Source: Gemmatimonadota bacterium (lineage in GTDB: Bacteria; Gemmatimonadota; Gemmatimonadetes; Gemmatimonadales; GWC2-71-9). From it: DNA of 6,369 nucleotides. The stretch lies in assembly GCA_003220955.1 (NCBI GenBank), contig QHTW01000156.1, forward strand, positions 1 through 6,369, in the 5' to 3' direction. The notes beneath the pieces are model-generated. The model searched no databases. It saw nothing but the letters and a program-made list of their open reading frames with translations, and had not been told where the DNA came from. Positions 1 through 5,166 of the stretch are shown piece by piece; the stretch's first letter is position 1; the number at the start of each line of letters is the position of its first letter. The translations under genes and the position numbers were made by a program.

Positions 1-1185
1 CGTCAGCTCGGCGGAGTCATTGTGCCGGGGTCGGATCACATCACCGCTTACAACGTCTATGCGGAAGCGGTGAACAAGTACGGATACCTGGGCGAAGTGT
101 ATGGCCTGCCCCGTCACTTGTTTCGAGAAGACGAGATCGAGCGCTGGGCCGAGGATCGTGGTGTCCTGGTCAAGGCCATCGAGGACATCGCGTTGGGGAC
201 CGCTTCCGTGTACCGACAGCTGGAGGTCCCGTTGCCCGCGAAACTCCCCTATGGCGATCGCAAGACTCTGGAACTCTTTGCTGACCTTTTGGCCAAGATC
301 ATGCCGTTCGATCTTGTCATAGACGAACAGACGGCGGATGGGCAGGAGGCGCGGGTCAGCCGCAGCTCGGTGAGTGGCAGCTGGGGGGCGATCGCCGGGT
401 CTCTGCGGTATTTCGCCGACCGATTTGGTGTGCCGCGCGCGAGTATCGAAGGGACGCAGATACCGGAGCGCGCGATTCGACGCAACGCCCGCCGCGGCAA
501 GCCTGTGGTTGTCTTCGAGCGACAGCGCCGGCGCGAAGGACTGATGGTCGTTCGGACCGTCGACTATTTCGGCTTCACGCTCGATCGGGATGTCGAGCCG
601 TTGCCAAGCCCCTTCCCTCCGGAGCTCGCTGACTCTGCCCGAGAGGCCCTAGTCGAGGGGCTGCTCGCGGGGGCGACGCCGCATCCGGATCAGTCCCGAG
701 TCCGGCGCGCGCTGGACCGGTTCGGGCACTATTGGCGCCGCTCAGGGGGCCGGTTGACCCAGGCTCAAGCGGAGCAGGTGGCGGGACAGATTGCGGTGCA
801 ACTCGCGGGCGTGAACTCCTGGGATGCATTCATTAACAGGCGGATCGACGTCGACCCTAATGCCGCCATTTCCGAAAGCGAACGCCACAGCCTGGATGCA
901 TTGCCCTCGTCAGTGTTTCTCTATGGTGATCGCGTGCCCGTGGATTACGACATCGAGCATGGCATCGGGGTGGTGCGACTCCGGCTCAAGGAGGGGCAGG
1001 CGCGCCGGCTGCATCCCAAGGATTTGCCGGTGTTCGACCGGCCGGTACGCTACACCGTGACCCGCGGCAAGCACGAGGCTGTGCGCGCGAGCTCCCTCGA
1101 GGAGTTGCGCCAGGGGCTGCGGGCGCTAGGGACGATGCATCGCGGTCGCGTAATTCGCGGCGGGCGGCGGCCGCGCCGGCGCTAG
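1..1185 (+). CDS. C-terminal part of a probable DEAH-type (HrpA/HrpB-like) RNA helicase, 5' truncated by the window edge
   Basis: The frame is open from base 1 to a TAG at 1183-1185 (394 codons). A GTG at 22 is the first possible start, but the frame is open upstream and the protein reads as the back half of something larger, so I treat it as cut by the window. Near the start, SDHITAYNVY (residues 11-20) resembles the S/GDHxTxxNVY signature of the helical region after the RecA domains in DEAH/RHA helicases. Near the end, residues 301-318 (with GDRVPVDYD) and 346-371 (RPVRYTVTRGKHEAV) resemble the HrpB C-terminal pattern of a 'sGxrvxvdY' strand followed by 'rPvxvT'. The protein ends in a strongly basic tail (RGGRRPRRR) suited to RNA binding. 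The ATPase motifs would lie upstream of the window, so helicase activity is inferred. The alternative is a complete protein of unknown function starting at 22. Confidence 0.6.
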   Translation, partial: RQLGGVIVPGSDHITAYNVYAEAVNKYGYLGEVYGLPRHLFREDEIERWAEDRGVLVKAIEDIALGTASVYRQLEVPLPAKLPYGDRKTLELFADLLAKIMPFDLVIDEQTADGQEARVSRSSVSGSWGAIAGSLRYFADRFGVPRASIEGTQIPERAIRRNARRGKPVVVFERQRRREGLMVVRTVDYFGFTLDRDVEPLPSPFPPELADSAREALVEGLLAGATPHPDQSRVRRALDRFGHYWRRSGGRLTQAQAEQVAGQIAVQLAGVNSWDAFINRRIDVDPNAAISESERHSLDALPSSVFLYGDRVPVDYDIEHGIGVVRLRLKEGQARRLHPKDLPVFDRPVRYTVTRGKHEAVRASSLEELRQGLRALGTMHRGRVIRGGRRPRRR

Positions 1186-1196
1186 GTCGCCGCACA

Positions 1197-1258
1197 GAGG
1201 GTTAACCGCGACCGTGTTGTGCCGTCTTCTAACTGGCGGTGCAGGCGGACTAACCCTC
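1197..1258 (+). repeat. 8-bp inverted repeat GAGGGTTA / TAACCCTC with nested 5-bp stem
   Basis: GAGGGTTA (1197-1204) is the exact reverse complement of TAACCCTC (1251-1258). Directly inside it, ACCGC (1205-1209) can pair with GCGGT (1236-1240), leaving a 10-nt bulge on the 3' side. It begins 12 nt after the helicase stop codon. No T-run follows, so it is not a classical intrinsic terminator. It could be a 3'-UTR structure, a small structured RNA or chance. The left arm also contains the palindrome GGTTAACC (1200-1207). Confidence 0.35.
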
Positions 1259-1262
1259 CTTA

Positions 1263-1277
1263 GGCAAGGTAGTTGCC
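1263..1277 (+). repeat. Small hairpin GGCAA-ggtag-TTGCC
   Basis: A perfect 5-bp stem (1263-1267 with 1273-1277) closes a 5-nt loop, four bases downstream of the larger inverted repeat. It lacks a U-tract and is weak on its own. It is recorded because it adds to the structure in this non-coding stretch. Confidence 0.25.
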
Positions 1278-1297
1278 CCGCCGGTCGACGCTGGAGG

Positions 1298-1319
1298 CCA
1301 TTAAGAACCCATTAAGAAG
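1298..1319 (+). promoter_or_regulatory. Tandem 11-bp repeat CCATTAAGAAC / CCATTAAGAAG, candidate response-regulator site
   Basis: Two head-to-tail copies (1298-1308 and 1309-1319) match at 10 of 11 positions and are A/T-rich in G/C-rich surroundings. An 11-bp period places both copies on the same face of the helix. OmpR/PhoB-family winged-helix regulators typically bind such direct repeats as tandem dimers. The site lies about 130 bp upstream of the PAS-Fis gene, where an activator of the downstream gene string could sit. The regulator is not identified, and I could not pick out convincing -35/-10 boxes beside it. Confidence 0.45.
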
Positions 1320-1356
1320 GGACCCAGGCCGGGACTAACCAGCAACCTTTTGCCCC

Positions 1357-1452
1357 ATGAGCGAGTCTCATCTTGGCACGAATCTCACAGCCAGCGTCGT
1401 CCGCATGAAACCTTGGACCGGCATGTTTTGTGTGAGGGTAACCAACCAATGA
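1357..1452 (+). CDS. Possible 31-codon leader ORF overlapping the regulator start (ATGA)
   Basis: An ATG at 1357 opens 31 codons beginning MSESHLGTNL and ending VRVTNQ. Its TGA (1450-1452) overlaps the ATG of the PAS-Fis gene as ATGA, the classic geometry for translational coupling. In-frame internal ATGs lie at 1405 and 1423. I see no Shine-Dalgarno before 1357, and the peptide matches no family I recognise. There is no run of one amino acid as in attenuation leaders. An imperfect operator-like inverted repeat, ATGAG-n5-CTCAT (1357-1371), covers the start. It may be a real upstream ORF or simply a chance frame. Confidence 0.22.
   Translation: MSESHLGTNLTASVVRMKPWTGMFCVRVTNQ
1434..1438 (+). 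promoter_or_regulatory. Ribosome binding site (GAGGG) for the PAS-Fis regulator
   Basis: GAGGG lies 10 nt before the ATG at 1449. It decides the start: the frame is open further upstream to a TTG at 1350, but those extra residues do not read like protein and have no Shine-Dalgarno. Confidence 0.55.
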
Positions 1453-1877
1453 TCGACAAGCCTGTCAGCCCGGCGGGCAGCATCCCCGCAACGTTTTCCC
1501 CCCTCGTGCGTGCGGTCATCGATTCTGTTACCGAGGGTGTCGTGATCTTCGATCAGCAAGGCCGCCTGCTCTACGCGAACGCCAGCGCGCGGCGCGTCAT
1601 CGATGGACAGAACGGTGACGTGCGCAACCGACTGCAGAGTCTCGGTGCCAGGTTCTCTCTTCTGAAAAACGGCACGCAGCATCTCGGCGAAGCGGCGATC
1701 CTTCCGCAGACTGGACCGCTCACGCTCGCTGAGCGCGAGCGCCAAGCCATCACCGCGACGCTTCAGGACACCAGCGGCAAGCTCGCGGAGACTGCGCGCC
1801 GGCTCGGGATCAGTCGCACGACGCTCTGGAGACGGCTCAAGTCCTACGGGATGGACGGCTTCCGCGCCTCTTCGTAG
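1449..1877 (+). CDS. Small transcriptional regulator: partial PAS domain plus Fis-type helix-turn-helix
   Basis: The product is 142 aa from the ATG at 1449. Residues 18-52 look like the beginning of a PAS sensor domain (VTEGVVIFDQQGRLLYANASARR: the 'G-hxhhD-x-G-x-hhxxN' pattern). Residues 93-135 form a Fis-family HTH as found at the C-terminus of NtrC-type activators: AETARRLGISRTTLWRRLK (113-131), with the recognition helix around S122-L130. Between them are only about 40 residues, too few for a full-length PAS fold, although a strand-like GEAAILP (80-86) may complete a reduced one. There is no AAA+ sigma-54 interaction module and no receiver domain, so it probably acts as a plain DNA-binding regulator whose small sensor may bind a ligand or mediate dimerisation. 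It is the first gene of the packed string and could be autoregulatory. The signal and targets are unknown. Confidence 0.85.
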   Translation: MIDKPVSPAGSIPATFSPLVRAVIDSVTEGVVIFDQQGRLLYANASARRVIDGQNGDVRNRLQSLGARFSLLKNGTQHLGEAAILPQTGPLTLAERERQAITATLQDTSGKLAETARRLGISRTTLWRRLKSYGMDGFRASS

Positions 1878-1891
1878 TCTCCTAGCTTCTC

Positions 1892-1910
1892 CGGGGGATG
1901 GGCTCCCCCG
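1892..1910 (+). promoter_or_regulatory. GC hairpin with the thioesterase start codon in its loop
   Basis: CGGGGG (1892-1897) pairs perfectly with CCCCCG (1905-1910), giving six G-C pairs around a 7-nt loop ATGGGCT whose first three bases are the start codon. The only purine-rich bases just upstream of the ATG are the G-run of the left arm, so folding would hide any ribosome contact there. No U-tract follows, so it is not a terminator. Confidence 0.45.
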
Positions 1911-2374
1911 CACCGCAGCCATTCGTCATCGAGGAATACGTCCGTTGGTCTGACGTAGACTTCGCCGGCATCATTTTCTACGGTTCGTACGTTCGCCTGT
2001 TCGAGATCGCCGAAACCGAGATGTTTCGGCACTGCGGGCTCGCGTACGCACGGATGTTCGCCGAATACGACATCTTTTTGCCGCGCAAAGCAGTGCACTC
2101 CGAGTTTTACTGGCCGGCGCGCCTCGATGACCGGTTGCGCATTGCGGCATACGTCGGCAAGGTCGGGACAAAATCGCTCACCCTGCACTTCGATGTGTTG
2201 CGAGCGGACGGGACGGCACTCGGAGCCGCGGGATGGATGGTGTTGGTCTGCGTCGATCGCAGGAAACTGAAGCCCATACCACTTCCCGCCGGGCTGATCG
2301 CGTCGCTGGCGCCCCATACGCTCACCCCCGAGGCAGCACGAAAATTTCTCGGAGTCGCACCATCACCTCGCTAA
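1898..2374 (+). CDS. Acyl-CoA thioesterase of the 4-hydroxybenzoyl-CoA thioesterase (hotdog fold) family
   Basis: The protein has 158 aa, the usual size of a single hotdog domain. Residues 16-36 carry the family signature WSDVDFAGIIFYGSYVRLFE, closely matching the D-x-D-x-A-G-I-V-x-Y pattern of 4-hydroxybenzoyl-CoA thioesterase and YbgC. By that alignment D21 is the catalytic aspartate. A later strand plus proline segment (VCVDRRKLKPIPLP) also fits the family. Such enzymes hydrolyse the thioester of an acyl- or aroyl-CoA in the cytoplasm; the substrate cannot be read from sequence. ATG 1898 is the only standard start between the in-frame TAG at 1883 and the catalytic motif. The gene begins 20 nt after the regulator stop and its end overlaps the lipoprotein coding region, so it is co-transcribed with both. 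Its start codon sits in a GC hairpin loop, hinting at translational control or coupling to the regulator. Confidence 0.9.
   Translation: MGSPAPQPFVIEEYVRWSDVDFAGIIFYGSYVRLFEIAETEMFRHCGLAYARMFAEYDIFLPRKAVHSEFYWPARLDDRLRIAAYVGKVGTKSLTLHFDVLRADGTALGAAGWMVLVCVDRRKLKPIPLPAGLIASLAPHTLTPEAARKFLGVAPSPR
2009..2030 (+). repeat. Perfect 8-bp inverted repeat GCCGAAAC-n6-GTTTCGGC inside the thioesterase gene
   Basis: GCCGAAAC (2009-2016) and GTTTCGGC (2023-2030) are exact reverse complements around the 6-nt loop CGAGAT. It lies about 110 nt into the coding sequence and could form an mRNA hairpin or a symmetric protein site. In coding DNA it may equally be chance. Confidence 0.35.
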
Positions 2375-2871
2375 GAGTCCCTGCCCTGCTCCTGCTTCTG
2401 ACTTGCTGCGAGGGTGGTGGCGACGAGCCGCTCCGTGTTGACGCGGTGGTCGCATTTCCCCCGCGAGACACGGTTCGCATTTCTCTTCCCGCGGTGACGC
2501 ACCGCTGTTCGGATGGACGATCCATGCTTCTGGAAGCCGTGAGTCCCGAGGGCAGCGGCGTGCTTGTGCGTCTGCGATATCGCGATAGTCTGGTCACCGC
2601 CACCTACCGGATCATCGTACCGCGTGATACGACCACGCCCGGCGCGACGGTCGCGGTGCGCTATCTGCTCAGGGACATGGCACACGCATTCTTTTTCGAT
2701 ACCGGCACCGTCCAGCTTCGGCGCGAGGGGGGGAGGGGGGGCGCGAAGGTCAGCGGGCGGATCGAGGGATCGGGTATCGAGAACGCGATCCGGACGCCCA
2801 CGCGCATCGAATACCACGATGTTCCCGTTGCCCGTCCGACCGACACCGTGTTCTGCGTCGCGCAGCCGTGA
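2344..2871 (+). CDS. Putative lipoprotein of unknown function, apparently with a non-standard start codon
   Basis: The frame encodes an N-terminal signal peptide: an Arg-bearing n-region, VPALLLLL, then TCC followed by EGGGDE. This resembles a lipoprotein signal with Cys21 or Cys22 as the modified residue; LTC/TCC is not a perfect lipobox. The rest is strand-rich, ends VFCVAQP and has two further Cys (C55, C171) that could form a disulfide. I recognise no family. The start is unresolved: no ATG, GTG or TTG occurs between 2236 and the hydrophobic core. I chose ATT 2344 (GAGG at 2330-2333), giving 175 aa. ATC 2362, seven nt after GGAG (2351-2354), is equally plausible and gives 169 aa. The ATG at 2233 would bury the signal peptide behind about 50 residues that are the shadow of the thioesterase frame. 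The last codons overlap the oxidoreductase start by 4 nt. A G-quadruplex motif interrupts the gene near its middle-to-end. Confidence 0.65.
   Translation: MSRSRTITSLRVPALLLLLTCCEGGGDEPLRVDAVVAFPPRDTVRISLPAVTHRCSDGRSMLLEAVSPEGSGVLVRLRYRDSLVTATYRIIVPRDTTTPGATVAVRYLLRDMAHAFFFDTGTVQLRREGGRGGAKVSGRIEGSGIENAIRTPTRIEYHDVPVARPTDTVFCVAQP
2727..2741 (+). repeat. G7-A-G7 tract: perfect intramolecular G-quadruplex motif on the coding strand
   Basis: Seven Gs (2727-2733), one A and seven Gs (2735-2741) parse exactly as G3-N1-G3-N1-G3-N1-G3, the most stable class of quadruplex motif. GCGCGA occurs just before the first run (2721-2726) and again at 2741-2746. The tract encodes a Gly/Arg stretch (EGGRGGA) of the lipoprotein. 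Two G7 homopolymers are also slippage-prone. Confidence 0.7.
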
Positions 2872-3944
2872 GCTCGGCGAGCGACGTCCGTATCGGCTTC
2901 ATCGGGTCCGGATTCGCCCGCCGCGTGCAGCTCCCCGGGCTGGCGTTCGTACCTGGCGCTAAAGCCACCGCCATCGCGAGCGGGCGCCGTGCGAACGCGG
3001 AGACGGTGGCGCGCGAGTTCGGCCTGGCACACGTCTTCACCGACGGCACGGAGCTCGCCCGCTCGGCCGACGTGGATCTGGTGGTCGTTTCGTCCACGCC
3101 CGATTCGCACGCGCGCTACGCGATTGCGGCGCTCGAGGCGGGAAAGCACGTCCTGTGCGAAAAGCCTATGGCGCTGGATGCGTTCGAAGCGGCGCAGATG
3201 GTGACAGCATCCGCACAGCATCCCGACCGGCTCGCCTGGATCGACCATGAACTGCGCTACGAGCCGAACCGTCGACGGGCGCGCGAGCTGATTCGGTCAA
3301 ACGCGATCGGCGAGGTTCGGCATATCGAGCTCTCGCTCAAGCCGTATCTGAGGGGAGATGGCAGGCCGCAGGCCTCCGACGCGCCGTGGAACTGGTGGTT
3401 CGACGCCTCGCGCGGCGGCGGTATCCTCGGCGCCGTGGGGTCACACCTGATCGATCTGTGCCGGTTCTGGACGGGGAGCGAAATCAGATACGTCGCCGGA
3501 CTTGTCGAGACATTCGTCAAGCAACGCACAGACGACACGGGCACGATTCGTCCAGTTAGCGCGGACGACTTCGCGAGCTGCGTCTTGCGGACGGGCAGCG
3601 GCGCGGTGGCGACGATCACCTTGAGCACTGTCGCCCATCACGGAACGGGCCACCACGGCCAGGTGACCGGGAGCGAGGGGACGCTGGTCCTGAGCGGCGA
3701 AACGAAACTCGAGCTGGCGAAAGCAGGAGGCCCGCTGGAGGACATCTCCGCGACGGATGATTTGTGGGAGAAGATCACACCGAACAACATGTGGGCGCGC
3801 TCCTTCGTGCGGCTGATGCGCGAGATGGTGCAGGTGATCCGCGGCGGTACCTCGCAGGCGGAACCCGCCACGTTCCGCGACGGCTGGCAGGTGCAGCGCG
3901 TGCTCGATGCGGTCCGCGGTGGCCGCGGTGTGCAGTTAGATTGA
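2868..3944 (+). CDS. Gfo/Idh/MocA-family NAD(P)-dependent oxidoreductase
   Basis: The product is 358 aa, a typical length for the family. The N-terminal Rossmann domain starts with VRIGFIGSGF (residues 7-16, the dinucleotide-binding G-x-x-G-x-G), continues with the VDLVVVSSTPDSHARYA segment (69-85) and ends in the hallmark EKP (98-100), whose Lys contacts the cofactor and substrate. The C-terminal domain has GGGILGAVGSHLIDL (183-197) with the family's conserved His (H193) and Asp (D196), and closes with the usual FRDGWQVQRVLDAV helix. These enzymes oxidise or reduce sugars, inositols, or related polyols and amides; the substrate is not predictable here. The GTG start overlaps the lipoprotein TGA as GTGA, indicating translational coupling, and no Shine-Dalgarno is visible. 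The next gene starts 4 nt after its stop. No signal peptide, so it is probably cytoplasmic. Confidence 0.92.
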   Translation: MSSASDVRIGFIGSGFARRVQLPGLAFVPGAKATAIASGRRANAETVAREFGLAHVFTDGTELARSADVDLVVVSSTPDSHARYAIAALEAGKHVLCEKPMALDAFEAAQMVTASAQHPDRLAWIDHELRYEPNRRRARELIRSNAIGEVRHIELSLKPYLRGDGRPQASDAPWNWWFDASRGGGILGAVGSHLIDLCRFWTGSEIRYVAGLVETFVKQRTDDTGTIRPVSADDFASCVLRTGSGAVATITLSTVAHHGTGHHGQVTGSEGTLVLSGETKLELAKAGGPLEDISATDDLWEKITPNNMWARSFVRLMREMVQVIRGGTSQAEPATFRDGWQVQRVLDAVRGGRGVQLD

Positions 3945-3948
3945 GCGC

Positions 3949-5139
3949 GTGGAACAGACCTATTTCCGCAAAGGGTTCGGGCTCAAGGGCGCCATCGAAG
4001 GAGTGCTCTCGGCCGACTATCACAGCCGGGTGGTCGATGCCATCCGCGCTTCAGGGTACACGCTCGAGGTAGGCGACCTCACGTTCCGGCTGGCGGGCGA
4101 GTTCGGTTTCTGTTACGGCGTGGATCGCGCGGTCGAGTACGCCTACGAAACACGCACCAAGTTCCCCGACAAGCGGACGTTTCTCGTCGGCGAGATCATT
4201 CACAATCCCCACGTCAATCAGAAGCTCGCCGCGATGGGCGTGCAGTTCCTGCACCGACCAGAGGGCCGGGACGATGAGTTCGACTTCAGCTCGGTCAGTG
4301 CAAATGACGTGGTGATCCTGCCGGCGTTCGGCGTGACCGTCAGGGACTTCGAGCGACTGCGCGCGATCGGATGCGTGCTCGTGGATACGACGTGCGGGTC
4401 CGTGCTCAACGTCTGGAAACGGGTCGAGTCGTACGCGCGCGACGGGTTCACGGCGCTGATTCACGGCAAGAACTACCACGAGGAGACGAAGGCCACATCG
4501 AGCCAGGTCAACAAGTATCCCGGCGGCAAATATCTCGTCGTGCGCGACATGAGTGAGGCCCGCGTCGTCTGCGAGTACATCGAGGGACGGGGGCGGAGAG
4601 AGGAGTTTCTCGAGCAGTTCAACGGCAAAATGACGCCGGGCTTTGATCCGGACCGCGACCTGCAGCGCGTCGGCGTCGCGAATCAGACCACGATGCTCTC
4701 GGGCGAATCGCTGGCGATCGCCGGTGAAGTCGGCAAGAGCATGGGACGGCGCTGGGGCACCGGCGCCGCGACTGAACACTTCCGCACCTTCGATACGATC
4801 TGTTCAGCGACGCAGGAGCGGCAGGATGCGGTGCTCAAGCTGATCGCCGAGCCGCTCGACCTGATGGTGGTGATCGGCGGATACAACTCGAGCAACACCA
4901 CGCACCTCGCGGCCATTTGCAACGAGAAGGTCACGACGTATCACATCGAGGACGCGGCTTGCATCGGTGTGGCGGACGGCAGCATCCGGTATCGGCCGGT
5001 GGGCACGCATGCCACCGAAGAGCGACGGGAGCGGTGGCTGCCGGCTGGCCCGCTCAAGATTGGCATCACAGCTGGCGCGTCGACCCCGAACAACAAGATC
5101 GGCGAGACGATCGAGCGGATCGCGGCCCTGCGCGGCTAG
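3949..5139 (+). CDS. ispH: 4-hydroxy-3-methylbut-2-enyl diphosphate reductase (IspH), long plant/cyanobacterial type
   Basis: This [4Fe-4S] enzyme converts HMBPP to IPP and DMAPP, the last step of the MEP isoprenoid pathway. All three cluster cysteines are present: C55 (GFCYGVDRA), C149 (VDTTCGSV) and C285 (FDTICSATQERQ). Substrate-site motifs are GEIIHNP (H85), IHGKNYHEET (H177, with E179 as the likely proton-relay Glu) and NQTTML (245-250). At 396 aa it is longer than the roughly 316-aa E. coli enzyme. The N-terminal YFRKGFG segment, the HEET and NQTTML variants and the GFDPDRDLQRVGVANQTT insert mark the long form typical of cyanobacteria and plastids. GTG 3949 is chosen because an in-frame TAG lies at 3937-3939 and RKGFG then falls near the N-terminus as in that clade. 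No Shine-Dalgarno is evident; initiation 4 nt after the oxidoreductase stop suggests coupling. Confidence 0.97.
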   Translation: MEQTYFRKGFGLKGAIEGVLSADYHSRVVDAIRASGYTLEVGDLTFRLAGEFGFCYGVDRAVEYAYETRTKFPDKRTFLVGEIIHNPHVNQKLAAMGVQFLHRPEGRDDEFDFSSVSANDVVILPAFGVTVRDFERLRAIGCVLVDTTCGSVLNVWKRVESYARDGFTALIHGKNYHEETKATSSQVNKYPGGKYLVVRDMSEARVVCEYIEGRGRREEFLEQFNGKMTPGFDPDRDLQRVGVANQTTMLSGESLAIAGEVGKSMGRRWGTGAATEHFRTFDTICSATQERQDAVLKLIAEPLDLMVVIGGYNSSNTTHLAAICNEKVTTYHIEDAACIGVADGSIRYRPVGTHATEERRERWLPAGPLKIGITAGASTPNNKIGETIERIAALRG

Positions 5140-5151
5140 CTGGTTTTCGGG

Positions 5152-5157
5152 TATATT
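5152..5157 (+). promoter_or_regulatory. Candidate -10 box TATATT before the Lhr helicase gene
   Basis: TATATT stands out in the short gap between ispH and the helicase gene and ends 9 nt before the ATG at 5167. A start of transcription about 7 nt downstream would give a leaderless or nearly leaderless mRNA, which fits the lack of a Shine-Dalgarno. No matching -35 hexamer is visible at 16-18 nt spacing. Confidence 0.22.
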
Positions 5158-5166
5158 TCGGGCCTT

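Noticed and set aside
1191..1290. c-di-GMP-I (GEMM) riboswitch, suggested by CGCACAG...AACC and later GGTAG
   Set aside because: Only scattered short matches: the GGGCAAACC core is altered, no GAAA tetraloop is present, and the second conserved strand is not recognisable. A covariance-model search would decide it.
1374..1394. Sigma-54 promoter suggested by TGGCACG before a Fis-HTH gene
   Set aside because: The -24-like half is good, but at the expected -12 position the sequence is TCACA with no GC, which is essential.
1723..1741. Inverted repeat CGCTCGC-n5-GCGAGCG in the regulator gene
   Set aside because: It is explained by G/C-rich codons for the Leu-Ala-Glu-Arg-Glu-Arg stretch that starts the HTH; no independent sign of function.
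1368..1922. 184-aa open frame on the minus strand over the PAS-Fis gene
   Set aside because: The plus-strand frame encodes a recognisable PAS start and Fis HTH; the antisense peptide is low-complexity Arg/Glu/Ala-rich shadow.
2661..3248. 195-aa open frame on the minus strand across the lipoprotein/oxidoreductase junction
   Set aside because: It opposes the Rossmann domain of the oxidoreductase and has no recognisable motifs.
3911..3933. Short tandem repeat CCGCGGTGG near the oxidoreductase end
   Set aside because: Two copies encoding a Arg-Gly-Gly-type turn in G/C-rich code; too short and too biased in composition to be informative.
4051..4779. 242-aa open frame on the minus strand opposite ispH
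   Set aside because: It is antisense to a gene with every IspH motif; long antisense frames are common in G/C-rich coding DNA, and the peptide resembles no family.
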